A stretch of DNA of 64,000 bases from Chryseobacterium sp. c4a (GTDB lineage Bacteria; Bacteroidota; Bacteroidia; Flavobacteriales; Weeksellaceae): contig NZ_WXVU01000023.1 of assembly GCF_009900745.1 (NCBI RefSeq), positions 19,018-83,017 on the forward strand. Direction: 5' to 3'. Both the position numbers and the translations under genes were made by a program. A model generated the notes under the pieces. That model saw nothing but the letters and a program-made list of their open reading frames with translations, had not been told where the DNA came from and did no database searches. This document shows, one piece after another, positions 17,923 to 26,952 of the stretch (position 1 is the stretch's first letter; each line of letters begins with the position of its first letter).

Positions 17923-18834
17923 ATGAAAACACCCATAAAAATTTCATCAATCAATGCGATGCATCAGGTTCTGGGATTGAAAAAGCCATCCAACCCACTG
18001 ATCAGTGTATTCAGTTTTAATGATGTGAAATTAAAATCAGAGACTATTCTCAGTGCAATAATAACAGATTTTTATGCTGTAGCCCTTAAGAAAGACTGTG
18101 CAGGAGGTAAGTTTAAATATGGTCAGCAGTATTATGATTTTGACGAGGGTATTATGTATTTTACTGCTCCACAGCAGGTCTTACAATTTGAAGATATTCT
18201 TCTGAATGAAGTGGAGGGTTTTGTATTGGTTGTACATCCTGATTTTCTTCAAAGTTATCCTCTGGCATCCCAAATTAAAGACTATGGCTTTTTCTCCTAT
18301 ACCGCCAATGAAGCCCTATTCCTTTCTGAGAAAGAAGAAAAATCGATTATGGATATTATTGTAAATATAGAACAGGAGATCGATGCAAATATGGATTCTT
18401 TTACACAAGATCTGCTGGTATCCAACCTGGATTTATTGTTGAAATATTGTGATCGTTTTTATAACCGACAGTTTTTAACCCGTAAAAAAGTGAATAATGA
18501 TCTGCTTTCAAAGCTGGAAACCCTTTTGGATGAATGTTTTAAAAATGATAAGCTGATCATTAATGGAATTCCTACCGTTCATTTTGTGGCTGAAAAACTT
18601 AATCTAAGTGCGAATTATCTCAGTGATATGCTTCGGGTACAGACAGGGCAGACTACCCAGCAGCATATTCAAAATCGTTTGATTCAAAAAGCTAAAGAAC
18701 TACTTTCCACAACAGAAATGTCGGTTTCAGAAATTGCTTATCAATTAGGATTTGAGCATCCACAGTCTTTTCACCGTTTGTTTAAAAACCGTACCTCTTT
18801 TTCACCCTTGGAATTTAGAGCTTCATTTTTATAA
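17923..18834 (+). CDS. AraC-family transcriptional regulator
   Basis: 303 residues: an N-terminal cupin-like sensing region (up to about residue 180) and a C-terminal AraC double HTH (VHFVAEKLNLSANYLSDMLRVQTG and SVSEIAYQLGFEHPQSFHRLFKNRTSFSPLEFR). This is the form often found beside short-chain dehydrogenases in flavobacteria. It lies directly after the epimerase/reductase gene, its likely target or partner. Confidence 0.88.
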   Translation: MKTPIKISSINAMHQVLGLKKPSNPLISVFSFNDVKLKSETILSAIITDFYAVALKKDCAGGKFKYGQQYYDFDEGIMYFTAPQQVLQFEDILLNEVEGFVLVVHPDFLQSYPLASQIKDYGFFSYTANEALFLSEKEEKSIMDIIVNIEQEIDANMDSFTQDLLVSNLDLLLKYCDRFYNRQFLTRKKVNNDLLSKLETLLDECFKNDKLIINGIPTVHFVAEKLNLSANYLSDMLRVQTGQTTQQHIQNRLIQKAKELLSTTEMSVSEIAYQLGFEHPQSFHRLFKNRTSFSPLEFRASFL

Positions 18835-19075
18835 ATAAGATGATTTGTGGTAATTACTCTGTAGAGTTTAGAAAACAATGATTTTTTTGATGCAAAGCTT
18901 TAAGAATTTTATGTTATATTTTTAAGGAAGCAAAGATGGAATCAAGACAATGACTCTATAAAATATACCCGTACCCAACAGTACGGGCATACAATTTATT
19001 GAAGACCATTGGGGTCATTTGTATCGTAGTATAATGAAATGATTTTATCTAGCTGAGATCAATAAAAAGATATTT

Positions 19076-19729
19076 TCAGTCTTTACCATAATATTTTTCG
19101 CCCAATTTTATTTTCTCTCTTCCTGTTTCCACCCGCCATTTATTGGTATCTCTTAAAGAATAGGCACAGCCGCAATATTCCTGCATATAAAACTGTTCCT
19201 CCTTGCTAATGTCAAGCATACGCTTTGAACCGCCTTTTTTTCTCCAGTTGTAGGTCCAATAAGTAATTCCTTCATAATGACCGGCAGCACGAATTCCGCA
19301 ATCATTGATTTGTTCCATGTTTTTCCAACGGGAAATGCCCAGTGAGCTGGAAATGATATCAAATCCGTTTTCATAGGCATACAATGCAGTCCGTTCAAAG
19401 CGCATATCAAAACACATGGTACATCGGATTCCTCTTTCGGGTTCCCATTCCATACCTTTTGCTCTGGCGAACCAATCATCCACATCATAATCAGCATCAA
19501 CGAAAGGAATGTTATGTTTTTCTGCAAAACGTATATTTTCTTCTTTCCTTAAATCATATTCTTTCTTTGGATGAATATTAGGATTATGAAAAAATAGGGT
19601 AAACTCTATACCTGATGCAATGATGGCTTCCATTACTTCTCCTGAGCACGGGGCACAACAGGAATGCAGCAGCAGCTTTTTGCCTCCTTCCGGCAATACT
19701 AATTTCTCTCTTTCAAAATTCATTTTCAT
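19076..19729 (-). CDS. queH: Epoxyqueuosine reductase QueH
   Basis: 217 residues of the QueH (DUF208) family, the non-cobalamin epoxyqueuosine reductase that performs the last step of queuosine synthesis in tRNA. The metal-binding cysteines are all in place: LLLHSCCAPCSGEV near residue 22, CTMCFDMRFERTA near residue 104, and YCGCAYSL near residue 185. It is the last gene of the long valine/propionate operon, with a 2-bp gap to the enoyl-CoA hydratase gene, so it is probably cotranscribed although its pathway is unrelated. It is notable that this B12-independent type (rather than the cobalamin-dependent QueG) sits downstream of a cobalamin riboswitch. Confidence 0.92.
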   Translation of the reverse strand: MKMNFEREKLVLPEGGKKLLLHSCCAPCSGEVMEAIIASGIEFTLFFHNPNIHPKKEYDLRKEENIRFAEKHNIPFVDADYDVDDWFARAKGMEWEPERGIRCTMCFDMRFERTALYAYENGFDIISSSLGISRWKNMEQINDCGIRAAGHYEGITYWTYNWRKKGGSKRMLDISKEEQFYMQEYCGCAYSLRDTNKWRVETGREKIKLGEKYYGKD

Positions 19730-19731
19730 TA

Positions 19732-20514
19732 TTATTTCCCTGTAAATTCAGGATTTCTTTTTTCTATAAATGCGCCTATGCCTTCGTTATGGTCTTGGGT
19801 TGTAAACAACTCACCAAATAAGGCGGCTTCTTGTTTCAGTCCGTCTGCAATATGCAGTTCAAAGCCTGTATTTAATGATTGTTTTGCTTTAGTTACAGCT
19901 ACAGGCCCTCTTGAAGCGATGGTTTCTGCTAGTTTTTTAGCCTCACTCAGGAGTTCTTCCGGTGCAATGACACGGTTGACAAAGCCAAATTCTTTACAGG
20001 CTGCTGCTGAATAAAATTCGCCTGAGAAAACCATTTCTCTTGCTTTATACAGACCAATGGCTCTTGGAAGTCTTTGTGTTCCGCCAAAACAAGGTAATAA
20101 GCCTAAGGTAACTTCAGGCAGTCCGAATTTAGCTTTTTCGCTGGCCAGAATAATGTCGCAGGATAATGCCAGTTCACAGCCGCCACCTAGTGCAAAGCCG
20201 TTCACTGCTCCAATAACAGCCATCGGTAATTCTTCAATAGCATTAAATGCAGTTTGTGCCATGATGGAAAAGGTTTCAGCTTCCTGAGGAGTCATTCCCT
20301 GCATGGCCTTGATATCCGCACCTGCAACAAAAGCTTTTTCGCCAGAACCTGTGATGATCAGAACACGAATGTCTGGGGTTGTTTTTATCTGATCGGCAAA
20401 TATTTTTAGTTCTTTTAAAACAACTTCATTCAAGGCATTTAAGGCTTGTGGACGGTTAATAGTCAGTGTTCCGACATATCCCTGTTGTTCATATAATAGT
20501 GTTTCGAAATTCAT
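19732..20514 (-). CDS. Enoyl-CoA hydratase (crotonase family)
   Basis: 260 residues, the normal crotonase length. Oxyanion-hole segments (ETFS-preceding AGADIKAMQ and GFALGGGCELALSCDI) and both catalytic glutamates (GGGCELA and LPEVTLGLLPCFGGTQRLPR) are present. In valine breakdown it would hydrate methacrylyl-CoA to 3-hydroxyisobutyryl-CoA. It sits between mmsB and queH in the minus-strand operon, which fits this role. Confidence 0.92.
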   Translation of the reverse strand: MNFETLLYEQQGYVGTLTINRPQALNALNEVVLKELKIFADQIKTTPDIRVLIITGSGEKAFVAGADIKAMQGMTPQEAETFSIMAQTAFNAIEELPMAVIGAVNGFALGGGCELALSCDIILASEKAKFGLPEVTLGLLPCFGGTQRLPRAIGLYKAREMVFSGEFYSAAACKEFGFVNRVIAPEELLSEAKKLAETIASRGPVAVTKAKQSLNTGFELHIADGLKQEAALFGELFTTQDHNEGIGAFIEKRNPEFTGK

Positions 20515-20558
20515 TGTATCTGGTTTTAGTGTATGGGATGATTTTTAGGGAAGTGGAA

Positions 20559-21461
20559 TTAGTTTCCGTTTTCTACGTTTAATTTCCCATTTAAAAATTG
20601 GATAATACTTGAAAAATCTATAGCTCCATTTCCGGATTCGCTCCACATTCTATATAAATTTAAAGCGGCATTTCCCAGTGGAGTAGAGGTTTTGGTTTCC
20701 AATCCTGCTTCTGCTGCCAGTCCTAAATCTTTGGTCATCAGATCTACAGCAAATCCTCCTGAATATTCTCTTGATGCAGGAGCATTCTCCATCACGCCAG
20801 GGTATGGATTGTATACTTCTAAAGACCAGTTTTTACCGGAACTTTTCTGCATGATTTCACTTAATGTTTTAGGATCTAATCCATGTCGGATTCCTAAATT
20901 AATAGCTTCAGAAGTTCCAATCATGTGGATGGCCAATAACATATTATTACAAATTTTTGCCACCTGACCGGCTCCGGAATCTCCTGCATGGAATATATTT
21001 TGTCCCATACATTTTAAAATAGGTCTTGCTTTTTCATAATCTTCGGTTTTACCACCTACAATAAAAGTTAATGTTCCGGCTTTTGCTCCGGCTGTACCTC
21101 CGGAAACAGGAGCATCTATCATTTTACAGCCTTTAGATGCTGCAAGTTTAGCAACTGAACGGGCTGTTACAGCATCAATGGTACTGCTGTCGATTAATAA
21201 TGTATTAGGTTGTAAATTGTTGACAAATTCTTCAGAATACAATTCAGCAACGTGTTTTCCGGAAGGAAGCATCGTGATGACTGCCTCTGCATTTTTAACA
21301 GCTTCCAAAGCTGAGCCTGAAATGTGTCCACCTGCAGAAACTAATGCTTCTAAAGCGGCATGTGAAAGGTCAAATCCGGTTACAGAATGACCGTTTTTTA
21401 CTAAGTTTGCGGCCATAGGCCCGCCCATATTTCCTAATCCTATGAATGCTATATTGGACAT
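20559..21461 (-). CDS. mmsB: 3-hydroxyisobutyrate dehydrogenase
   Basis: 300 residues from the ATG at 21461; a longer reading from 21521 would add 20 residues unlike the family and overlap the neighbour's stop region, so it is not used. The NAD-binding GLGNMGGPMA motif, the substrate motif DAPVSGGTAGAKAGTL and the catalytic lysine in GAGQVAKICNNMLL are present. The enzyme oxidises 3-hydroxyisobutyrate to methylmalonate semialdehyde in valine catabolism. It lies between the HIBYL-CoA hydrolase and the enoyl-CoA hydratase genes. Confidence 0.93.
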   Translation of the reverse strand: MSNIAFIGLGNMGGPMAANLVKNGHSVTGFDLSHAALEALVSAGGHISGSALEAVKNAEAVITMLPSGKHVAELYSEEFVNNLQPNTLLIDSSTIDAVTARSVAKLAASKGCKMIDAPVSGGTAGAKAGTLTFIVGGKTEDYEKARPILKCMGQNIFHAGDSGAGQVAKICNNMLLAIHMIGTSEAINLGIRHGLDPKTLSEIMQKSSGKNWSLEVYNPYPGVMENAPASREYSGGFAVDLMTKDLGLAAEAGLETKTSTPLGNAALNLYRMWSESGNGAIDFSSIIQFLNGKLNVENGN

Positions 21462-21522
21462 AATTATTTCTTTGAGGGTTACAAAATGATTTAAATTGAA
21501 TTGAAAAAAGAATGAGGACAAT

Positions 21523-22629
21523 TTAAGATCCGATCACGACTTCTTTATTCACTTTCCATTCTCCGATGATCCATTCAAAATAAGAACTTACCCATTCCTG
21601 AGTGATCTCATCTAAGGTGGCAGGATGCCACTTTGGAGACTGATCTTTATCTACTAATAATGCTCGTACTCCTTCTGCAAAATCAGGATGAATACAACAT
21701 TGGGAGGATAGATTCAGTTCAGATTGAAAAACTTCTTCCAGGCTTAGATCTTTCCCTTGTTTCAGTTGTCTGAAAATAATGTGAGCTGAACTGGGAGAAC
21801 CGGCTTCAAAACTTTTAATTCCGGCATTGATCCATTCATCTTTTTCGGGAGAATTGATTAATATTTCTCTGAATTGTTCCAATGTTTCAGCCTTTTCAAA
21901 CTGTTCTACAAAATCCTGATGCAAGGCTGCCTGTGATTCCGGAACAGAAACCTCCTTGGAAATATTTTTTAATATTTCAGAAACGGTTTTGTGGTGATTG
22001 TCATTCCATTCTGTACGTTCTAATTCGTTGAAGATGGTTTCTTTTGATGAAGATGATACATAATAGTCTGCCAGTCCTAAAAATTTGCAATCCGCTCCAT
22101 CCAGTCTGGCACCTGTTAATCCTAAATACAATCCATAAGCGGATGGCATTTTATTTAAAAACCAAGTTGCTCCCACATCCGGATACAATCCAATTGTAAT
22201 TTCCGGCATGGCGAGTTTACTTCTTTCCGTTACAATACGATGTGATGCACCCACCATAATTCCGATTCCGCCTCCCATTACAATTCCGTGTCCCCAAACG
22301 ATAATAGGTTTAGGATAGGTATGTATAGTGTAATCTACCTGATATTCTTTTGAAAAGAAATCAAAGCAATCCTGTGGTACCTGAGAATCATCAATAGCTC
22401 TTTGTGCAATGATAGCATCATGCAATTGTCTTACATCACCTCCTGCACACAAGGCTTTTTCACCTGCCCCCTGAATAAACAGGCAGGCTATTTCATCGGA
22501 ATTTTTCCAGTCTTCCAAAACTGCTTTTAATTCTTCAATCATAGGTAATGACAAAGAATTGAGTGTTTTTTCAGAATTAAGAGTGATGATTCCGACTTTA
22601 TTTTTTATTTCTGTAAGTAGTAAACTCAT
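21523..22629 (-). CDS. 3-hydroxyisobutyryl-CoA hydrolase
   Basis: 368 residues, about 100 longer than simple crotonases and typical of 3-hydroxyisobutyryl-CoA hydrolase (HIBCH-like). Motifs: KALCAGGDVRQLHD (oxyanion hole) near residue 58, GHGIVMGGGIGIM near residue 113 and the catalytic Glu in MPEITIGLYPDVGATWFL near residue 145. It releases free 3-hydroxyisobutyrate, the substrate of the adjacent dehydrogenase. The 15-bp spacing from the acyl-CoA dehydrogenase gene supports cotranscription. Confidence 0.92.
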   Translation of the reverse strand: MSLLLTEIKNKVGIITLNSEKTLNSLSLPMIEELKAVLEDWKNSDEIACLFIQGAGEKALCAGGDVRQLHDAIIAQRAIDDSQVPQDCFDFFSKEYQVDYTIHTYPKPIIVWGHGIVMGGGIGIMVGASHRIVTERSKLAMPEITIGLYPDVGATWFLNKMPSAYGLYLGLTGARLDGADCKFLGLADYYVSSSSKETIFNELERTEWNDNHHKTVSEILKNISKEVSVPESQAALHQDFVEQFEKAETLEQFREILINSPEKDEWINAGIKSFEAGSPSSAHIIFRQLKQGKDLSLEEVFQSELNLSSQCCIHPDFAEGVRALLVDKDQSPKWHPATLDEITQEWVSSYFEWIIGEWKVNKEVVIGS

Positions 22630-22644
22630 TTTTTATGATTTGAA

Positions 22645-23805
22645 TTAACGAATTTGTAAAGTAGCTCCTTCTTCGAGTATCTTTCTTGAAATAACGAGCT
22701 TCATAATCTCATTAGTACCTTCTACTACCTGATGCACTCGGGCATCACGCATTAAACGTTCTACAGGGAAATCCTGTGTACAGCCATAGCCCCCCAATAT
22801 CTGCAGCGCTTCATTACAGATGCTGAAGCACATATCGGTAGCCAGTCGCTTAGCCATGGCACAGTAAGTCGTTGCATTGGGATCTTTAGAATCAAGTTTA
22901 AAGGCTGCCAACTGTACCATTTGACGGGCCGCTACCAGTTCTGTCGCCATATCTGCAATTTTAAACTGTAATGACTGAAACTGTGCCAATGATTTTCCAA
23001 ACTGCTGTCTTTCGTGCATATAGCGCTGAGCCTGATTGATGGCTCCCTGAGCAGCTCCTACAGAGCATGTTCCGATATTGATTCGGCCACCGTCCAATCC
23101 TTTCAGGGCAATTTTAAATCCTTCTCCTAAGGTACCTAAAAGATATTTCTCATCCACTTCTACATGATCGAGAAATACAAAACGGGTAGGCTGGGTATTC
23201 CATCCCAGTTTTTTCTCTTTTTCACCAAAGCTGATTCCCGGGCTGTTAGCAGGTACTACAAAAGCACTGATCCCTTTTGCACCGGAGTTTTCTGTACGCG
23301 CCATCACAATAAGAATATCACTTTCGCCAGCTCCTGAAATGAAAGCCTTTGTTCCGTTAATGATATATTTATTTTCCTTTTTCGTAGCAGTCGTTTTCAA
23401 GCCTGCGGCATCAGATCCTGATCCGGGCTCAGTAAGGCAATAAGAGCCAAGTAGTGTTCCGGAAGCCAATTTTGAACAGAATTCTTTTCTGATTTCATCA
23501 TTCCCAAACTCGTCAATCATCCACGACACCATATTGTGAATGGTTATATAAGCGGTGGTGGAAGGACAAGCAGCGGCTAATTCTTCAAATATAATGGCGG
23601 CATCAAGCCGTGATAATCCCAAACCTCCGGCGTTTTCACTTGTATAGACTCCACAAAATCCCAATTCACCGGCTTTGGTTATAGCTTCTCTTGGAAATAT
23701 CTTTTGGGCATCCCATTCTGAAGCATAAGGTGTGAGCTCTTTTTCAGCGAACTTTCTAGCGGCATCCTGAAATGCCAGTTGTTCATCACTTAGGTTAAAT
23801 TCCAT
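22645..23805 (-). CDS. Acyl-CoA dehydrogenase, probably isobutyryl-CoA dehydrogenase
   Basis: 386 residues of the FAD-dependent acyl-CoA dehydrogenase family. Visible are the signature YCLTEPGSGSDAAGLKT, the second signature region QFGKSLAQFQSLQFKIADMA, and the C-terminal catalytic Glu in HQVVEGTNEIMKLVISRKIL. Its position in a complete valine-degradation gene set suggests isobutyryl-CoA as substrate; other branched short-chain acyl-CoAs are possible. Electrons would go to ETF. Confidence 0.9.
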   Translation of the reverse strand: MEFNLSDEQLAFQDAARKFAEKELTPYASEWDAQKIFPREAITKAGELGFCGVYTSENAGGLGLSRLDAAIIFEELAAACPSTTAYITIHNMVSWMIDEFGNDEIRKEFCSKLASGTLLGSYCLTEPGSGSDAAGLKTTATKKENKYIINGTKAFISGAGESDILIVMARTENSGAKGISAFVVPANSPGISFGEKEKKLGWNTQPTRFVFLDHVEVDEKYLLGTLGEGFKIALKGLDGGRINIGTCSVGAAQGAINQAQRYMHERQQFGKSLAQFQSLQFKIADMATELVAARQMVQLAAFKLDSKDPNATTYCAMAKRLATDMCFSICNEALQILGGYGCTQDFPVERLMRDARVHQVVEGTNEIMKLVISRKILEEGATLQIR

Positions 23806-23895
23806 AATTTTTAAGGTTTAAAATTTGAATTGAAAGTGCTCACATCGTGAATGGGGACTTGCCTCTTATTTTCAGTTGCCCACTTTCATCATGTA

Positions 23896-25392
23896 CTATT
23901 TTAAACTGATCGTCATATTGAGACTTCCTCCCGGAACATCTTCTTCAAACCAGCGTGCGGTAATGGTTTTGGTTTCTGTATAAAACTTTACTCCTTGTTT
24001 TCCGTAAGAATGCAGGTCACCAAAGAAAGATTTTCTCCATCCTGTAAATGAGAAAAATGGCAATGGAACAGGAATAGGAAGGTTGACTCCAATTTGCCCT
24101 ACTTCAATTTCATGCTGGAATTTTCTGGCTGCTGCTCCTGAATTGGTAAAGATTGAAGTTCCGTTTCCATAAGGGTTATTATTGATGATCTGAATTGCCT
24201 CATCTAGCGTATCTGCTTTTAATAAAAGTAAAGCAGGGCCAAAAATTTCCTCTTTGTAAATATCCATTTCTACAGATACATTGTTAAACAAAGTAGGGCC
24301 TACAAAATATCCGTTTTCATATCCTTCTACGGTACAGTTGCTTCCATCTAATAATACTTCAGCGCCCTGGTCATAAGCACTCTTAATAAGTCTTAGCACC
24401 TTTTCCTTAGACTGTTTATTGATTAATGGGCCAAAAGCTGCCGCTTCATCAGACCATACTCCAGGTTTGATAGTGCTTAAAGCTGTTTTGATCTCTTCTA
24501 CCCAGTTTTGAGCTTCACCTACCAGAACTGCAACACTGATAGCCATACAACGTTGCCCGGCTGCACCACACGATGCTCCTACCAGATTGTTGATGACTTG
24601 TCCTTTATTAGCATCAGGCATAACGACCATGTGGTTTTTAGCACCGCCAAAAGCCTGAACTCTTTTCAGGTTATCTGTTCCTGTACGATACACGTGTTCA
24701 GCCACTGGGACGGAACCTACAAATGAAATGGCTTTGATCTCAGGATGGTTCAGGATGTGATTCACCTGATCTTTGGAGCCATGAACAATATTTAAAACAC
24801 CTTTTGGAAAACCGGCTTCTAAGAATAGCTCTGCCATTTTCATTGAAGTCATCGGAGTTTGCTCAGAGGGTTTTAAGATAAAGGTATTTCCACAGGCAAT
24901 TGCCATTGGGAACATCCATAAAGGAATCATCGCAGGGAAGTTAAAGGGAGTAATTCCCGCACAAACTCCAAGAGGCTGAATATAGCTATAGGTATCCACT
25001 CCACGGGCTACATTTTCTACGGTTTCTCCCATCATCAGGGTTGGAATATTGCAGGCATGTTCCACGACTTCAATACCACGCCATACATCTCCCATTGCAT
25101 CTGCAAAGGTTTTCCCGTTTTCTTTGGAAAGGATTTCTGCAATTTCTTTTTGATGTTCTTTTAAAAGGTGTTGGTATTTTAAAAATAACCTCGCTCTTTC
25201 CGGAGTGGCTACCTCTTTCCAGATTTTGAAAGCTTCTGTAGCAGCTTCAATGGCCTGATCGATTTCTGATACTAATGTTAAAGGTACCTCAGCAAGAATT
25301 TCTTGGGAAGCAGGATTTTCTACAGGAAGGTATTCTTGAGTTTTACTTTCAAAAAACGCTCCGTTGATTAATATTTTTACTTTTTGTGACAT
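23896..25392 (-). CDS. mmsA: CoA-acylating methylmalonate-semialdehyde dehydrogenase
   Basis: 498 residues of the aldehyde dehydrogenase superfamily, MmsA/IolA group. The catalytic cysteine is Cys282 in GAAGQRCMAISV. The segment FGGAKNHMVVMPDA stands where ordinary aldehyde dehydrogenases have their general-base Glu, which is the mark of the CoA-dependent MMSDH enzymes. It converts methylmalonate semialdehyde to propionyl-CoA and CO2, linking the valine genes downstream to the methylcitrate-cycle genes upstream. The gap to the next gene is 90 bp and holds a weak inverted repeat. Confidence 0.93.
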   Translation of the reverse strand: MSQKVKILINGAFFESKTQEYLPVENPASQEILAEVPLTLVSEIDQAIEAATEAFKIWKEVATPERARLFLKYQHLLKEHQKEIAEILSKENGKTFADAMGDVWRGIEVVEHACNIPTLMMGETVENVARGVDTYSYIQPLGVCAGITPFNFPAMIPLWMFPMAIACGNTFILKPSEQTPMTSMKMAELFLEAGFPKGVLNIVHGSKDQVNHILNHPEIKAISFVGSVPVAEHVYRTGTDNLKRVQAFGGAKNHMVVMPDANKGQVINNLVGASCGAAGQRCMAISVAVLVGEAQNWVEEIKTALSTIKPGVWSDEAAAFGPLINKQSKEKVLRLIKSAYDQGAEVLLDGSNCTVEGYENGYFVGPTLFNNVSVEMDIYKEEIFGPALLLLKADTLDEAIQIINNNPYGNGTSIFTNSGAAARKFQHEIEVGQIGVNLPIPVPLPFFSFTGWRKSFFGDLHSYGKQGVKFYTETKTITARWFEEDVPGGSLNMTISLK

Positions 25393-25420
25393 CGTTTTAT
25401 AAGTTGAAAAGTTGAGAAGG

Positions 25421-25458
25421 AAAGTTGAAAGTAAGTGGTGTTGCTTACTTTCAACTTT
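25421..25458 (-). repeat. Perfect 15-bp hairpin between prpD and mmsA
   Basis: AAAGTTGAAAGTAAG pairs perfectly with CTTACTTTCAACTTT across an 8-nt loop, in the 74-bp gap between the two genes. On the minus strand no T-run follows, so it may be an mRNA-processing or partial-termination site rather than a full terminator. Confidence 0.65.
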
Positions 25459-25466
25459 TAATGGGG

Positions 25467-26918
25467 TTATATTACCAGTAGATCAACGAATTCATTGACA
25501 TTAAGATTGATCAATGTTTCGTATTCCAATGAGTTTTCAAGGACTACTTTTTGCTGTTTTTCAGGGAAAATACGGGCTAAGTTGACTTTGTATTTCTTGA
25601 TAAGTTCAGGAATTCCTTCCTCTCTTCTTCGTTTGTGTCCAATAGGATATTCTACCACGATTTCATCTAAAATAGTTCCATCATTGAGTTCTATGGTCAT
25701 CGCATTGGCAATAGAACGTTTTTCAGGATCATGATAATCTGCTGTAAACTGAACGTCTTCCACACATTCTATTTTATCGCGCAGAATATCAATTCTTGGA
25801 TCTGAGGCAATATTGTCTTCATAATCAGCAGCCGTTAATCTTCCGTGGATCAACGGGACAGCTACCATGTATTGAATACAGTGGTCACGGTCTGCCGGAT
25901 TGTTCAAAGGCCCCTTTTTATCGATGATACGAATCGCAGCTTCATGGGTACGGATCGTAACCTTTTTAATATCATCTGTTGTTTTTCCAAGCTTTTTCAA
26001 AGTAGAATGCAGGGTCATTGCAGCTTCTACAGCAGTTTGAGAATGGAATTCAGCCGGGAATGAAATTTTGAATAATACATTTTCCATTACATAAGAGCCA
26101 TATTCTCTCTGGAATTTGAATTCATTTCCTTTGAAAGAAACGTCATAAAATCCCCAAGTTTTAGCTGTTAAAACAGATGGATAACCCATTTCTCCTGTTT
26201 TCGCGATTAATGCTAAACGTACTGCTCTTGATGTAGCATCTCCGGCAGCCCATGATTTACGGGAACCTGTATTGGGAGCATGACGATATGTTCTTAAAGA
26301 TTGTCCGTCTACAAAAGCCAATGATACTGCATTGATAATCTCATCACGAGTCAATCCGATCAATTTTCCAACAGCAGCAGTGGAGGCCAATTTTACCAAT
26401 AATACGTGATCAAGACCTACTTTATTGAAAGAATTTTCCAATGCCATTACGCCTTGAATTTCATGAGCCATAATCATGGCTTCCAATACCTGCTTCATTT
26501 TTAAAGGGGCTTTTCCCTCTGCAATATTGGTTCTTGATAACCAGTCTGCTGTTGCTAAAATCCCACCCAGGTTATCTGACGGATGTCCCCATTCAGCAGC
26601 CAACCATGTATCATTAAAGTCTAGCCAACGGATAATAGCTCCGATATTGAATGCTGCCTGAACAGGATCTAATTGAAACTGTGTTCCCGGAACCTTTGCA
26701 CCATGAGGAACCACTGTTCCTTTCACGATAGGGCCTAAAAGTTTTGTACAGGCGGGGTAGGTTAAAGCTTCCAGACCACATCCGATGGTATCCAGAAGAC
26801 AATAATGAGCAGTCTTCCAGGCTAAGTCGTTTTTAATTTCGTAGTGTAATACATAATCTGCAATATCTACTAATACCTGATCCGGTTGTGGTCTTTCATT
26901 TGAAATGTGTGATGACAT
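25467..26918 (-). CDS. prpD: 2-methylcitrate dehydratase PrpD
   Basis: 483 residues of the MmgE/PrpD family, as expected for bacterial PrpD. Recognisable stretches are DTIGCGLEALTYPAC near residue 45, the WLDFNDTWLAAEWGHPSDNLG active-region segment (split here: residues about 98-118), and FPAEFHSQTAVEAA near residue 288. It dehydrates 2-methylcitrate to methylaconitate, which an aconitase encoded elsewhere would rehydrate to 2-methylisocitrate; no prpF/acnD pair is present. It lies 34 bp after prpC in the same operon. Confidence 0.95.
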   Translation of the reverse strand: MSSHISNERPQPDQVLVDIADYVLHYEIKNDLAWKTAHYCLLDTIGCGLEALTYPACTKLLGPIVKGTVVPHGAKVPGTQFQLDPVQAAFNIGAIIRWLDFNDTWLAAEWGHPSDNLGGILATADWLSRTNIAEGKAPLKMKQVLEAMIMAHEIQGVMALENSFNKVGLDHVLLVKLASTAAVGKLIGLTRDEIINAVSLAFVDGQSLRTYRHAPNTGSRKSWAAGDATSRAVRLALIAKTGEMGYPSVLTAKTWGFYDVSFKGNEFKFQREYGSYVMENVLFKISFPAEFHSQTAVEAAMTLHSTLKKLGKTTDDIKKVTIRTHEAAIRIIDKKGPLNNPADRDHCIQYMVAVPLIHGRLTAADYEDNIASDPRIDILRDKIECVEDVQFTADYHDPEKRSIANAMTIELNDGTILDEIVVEYPIGHKRRREEGIPELIKKYKVNLARIFPEKQQKVVLENSLEYETLINLNVNEFVDLLVI

Positions 26919-26952
26919 CTTTGTTTTATAGTTTTGTTATTAATGGTATTTT

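Noticed and set aside
18968..18987. CCCGTAC/GTACGGG hairpin after the AraC gene
   Set aside because: Short 7-bp stem without a T-run on either side; not convincing as a terminator.
21462..21521. 20-residue N-terminal extension of the 3-hydroxyisobutyrate dehydrogenase
   Set aside because: It does not resemble the family, and the Rossmann motif normally begins within the first few residues as it does from the ATG at 21461.
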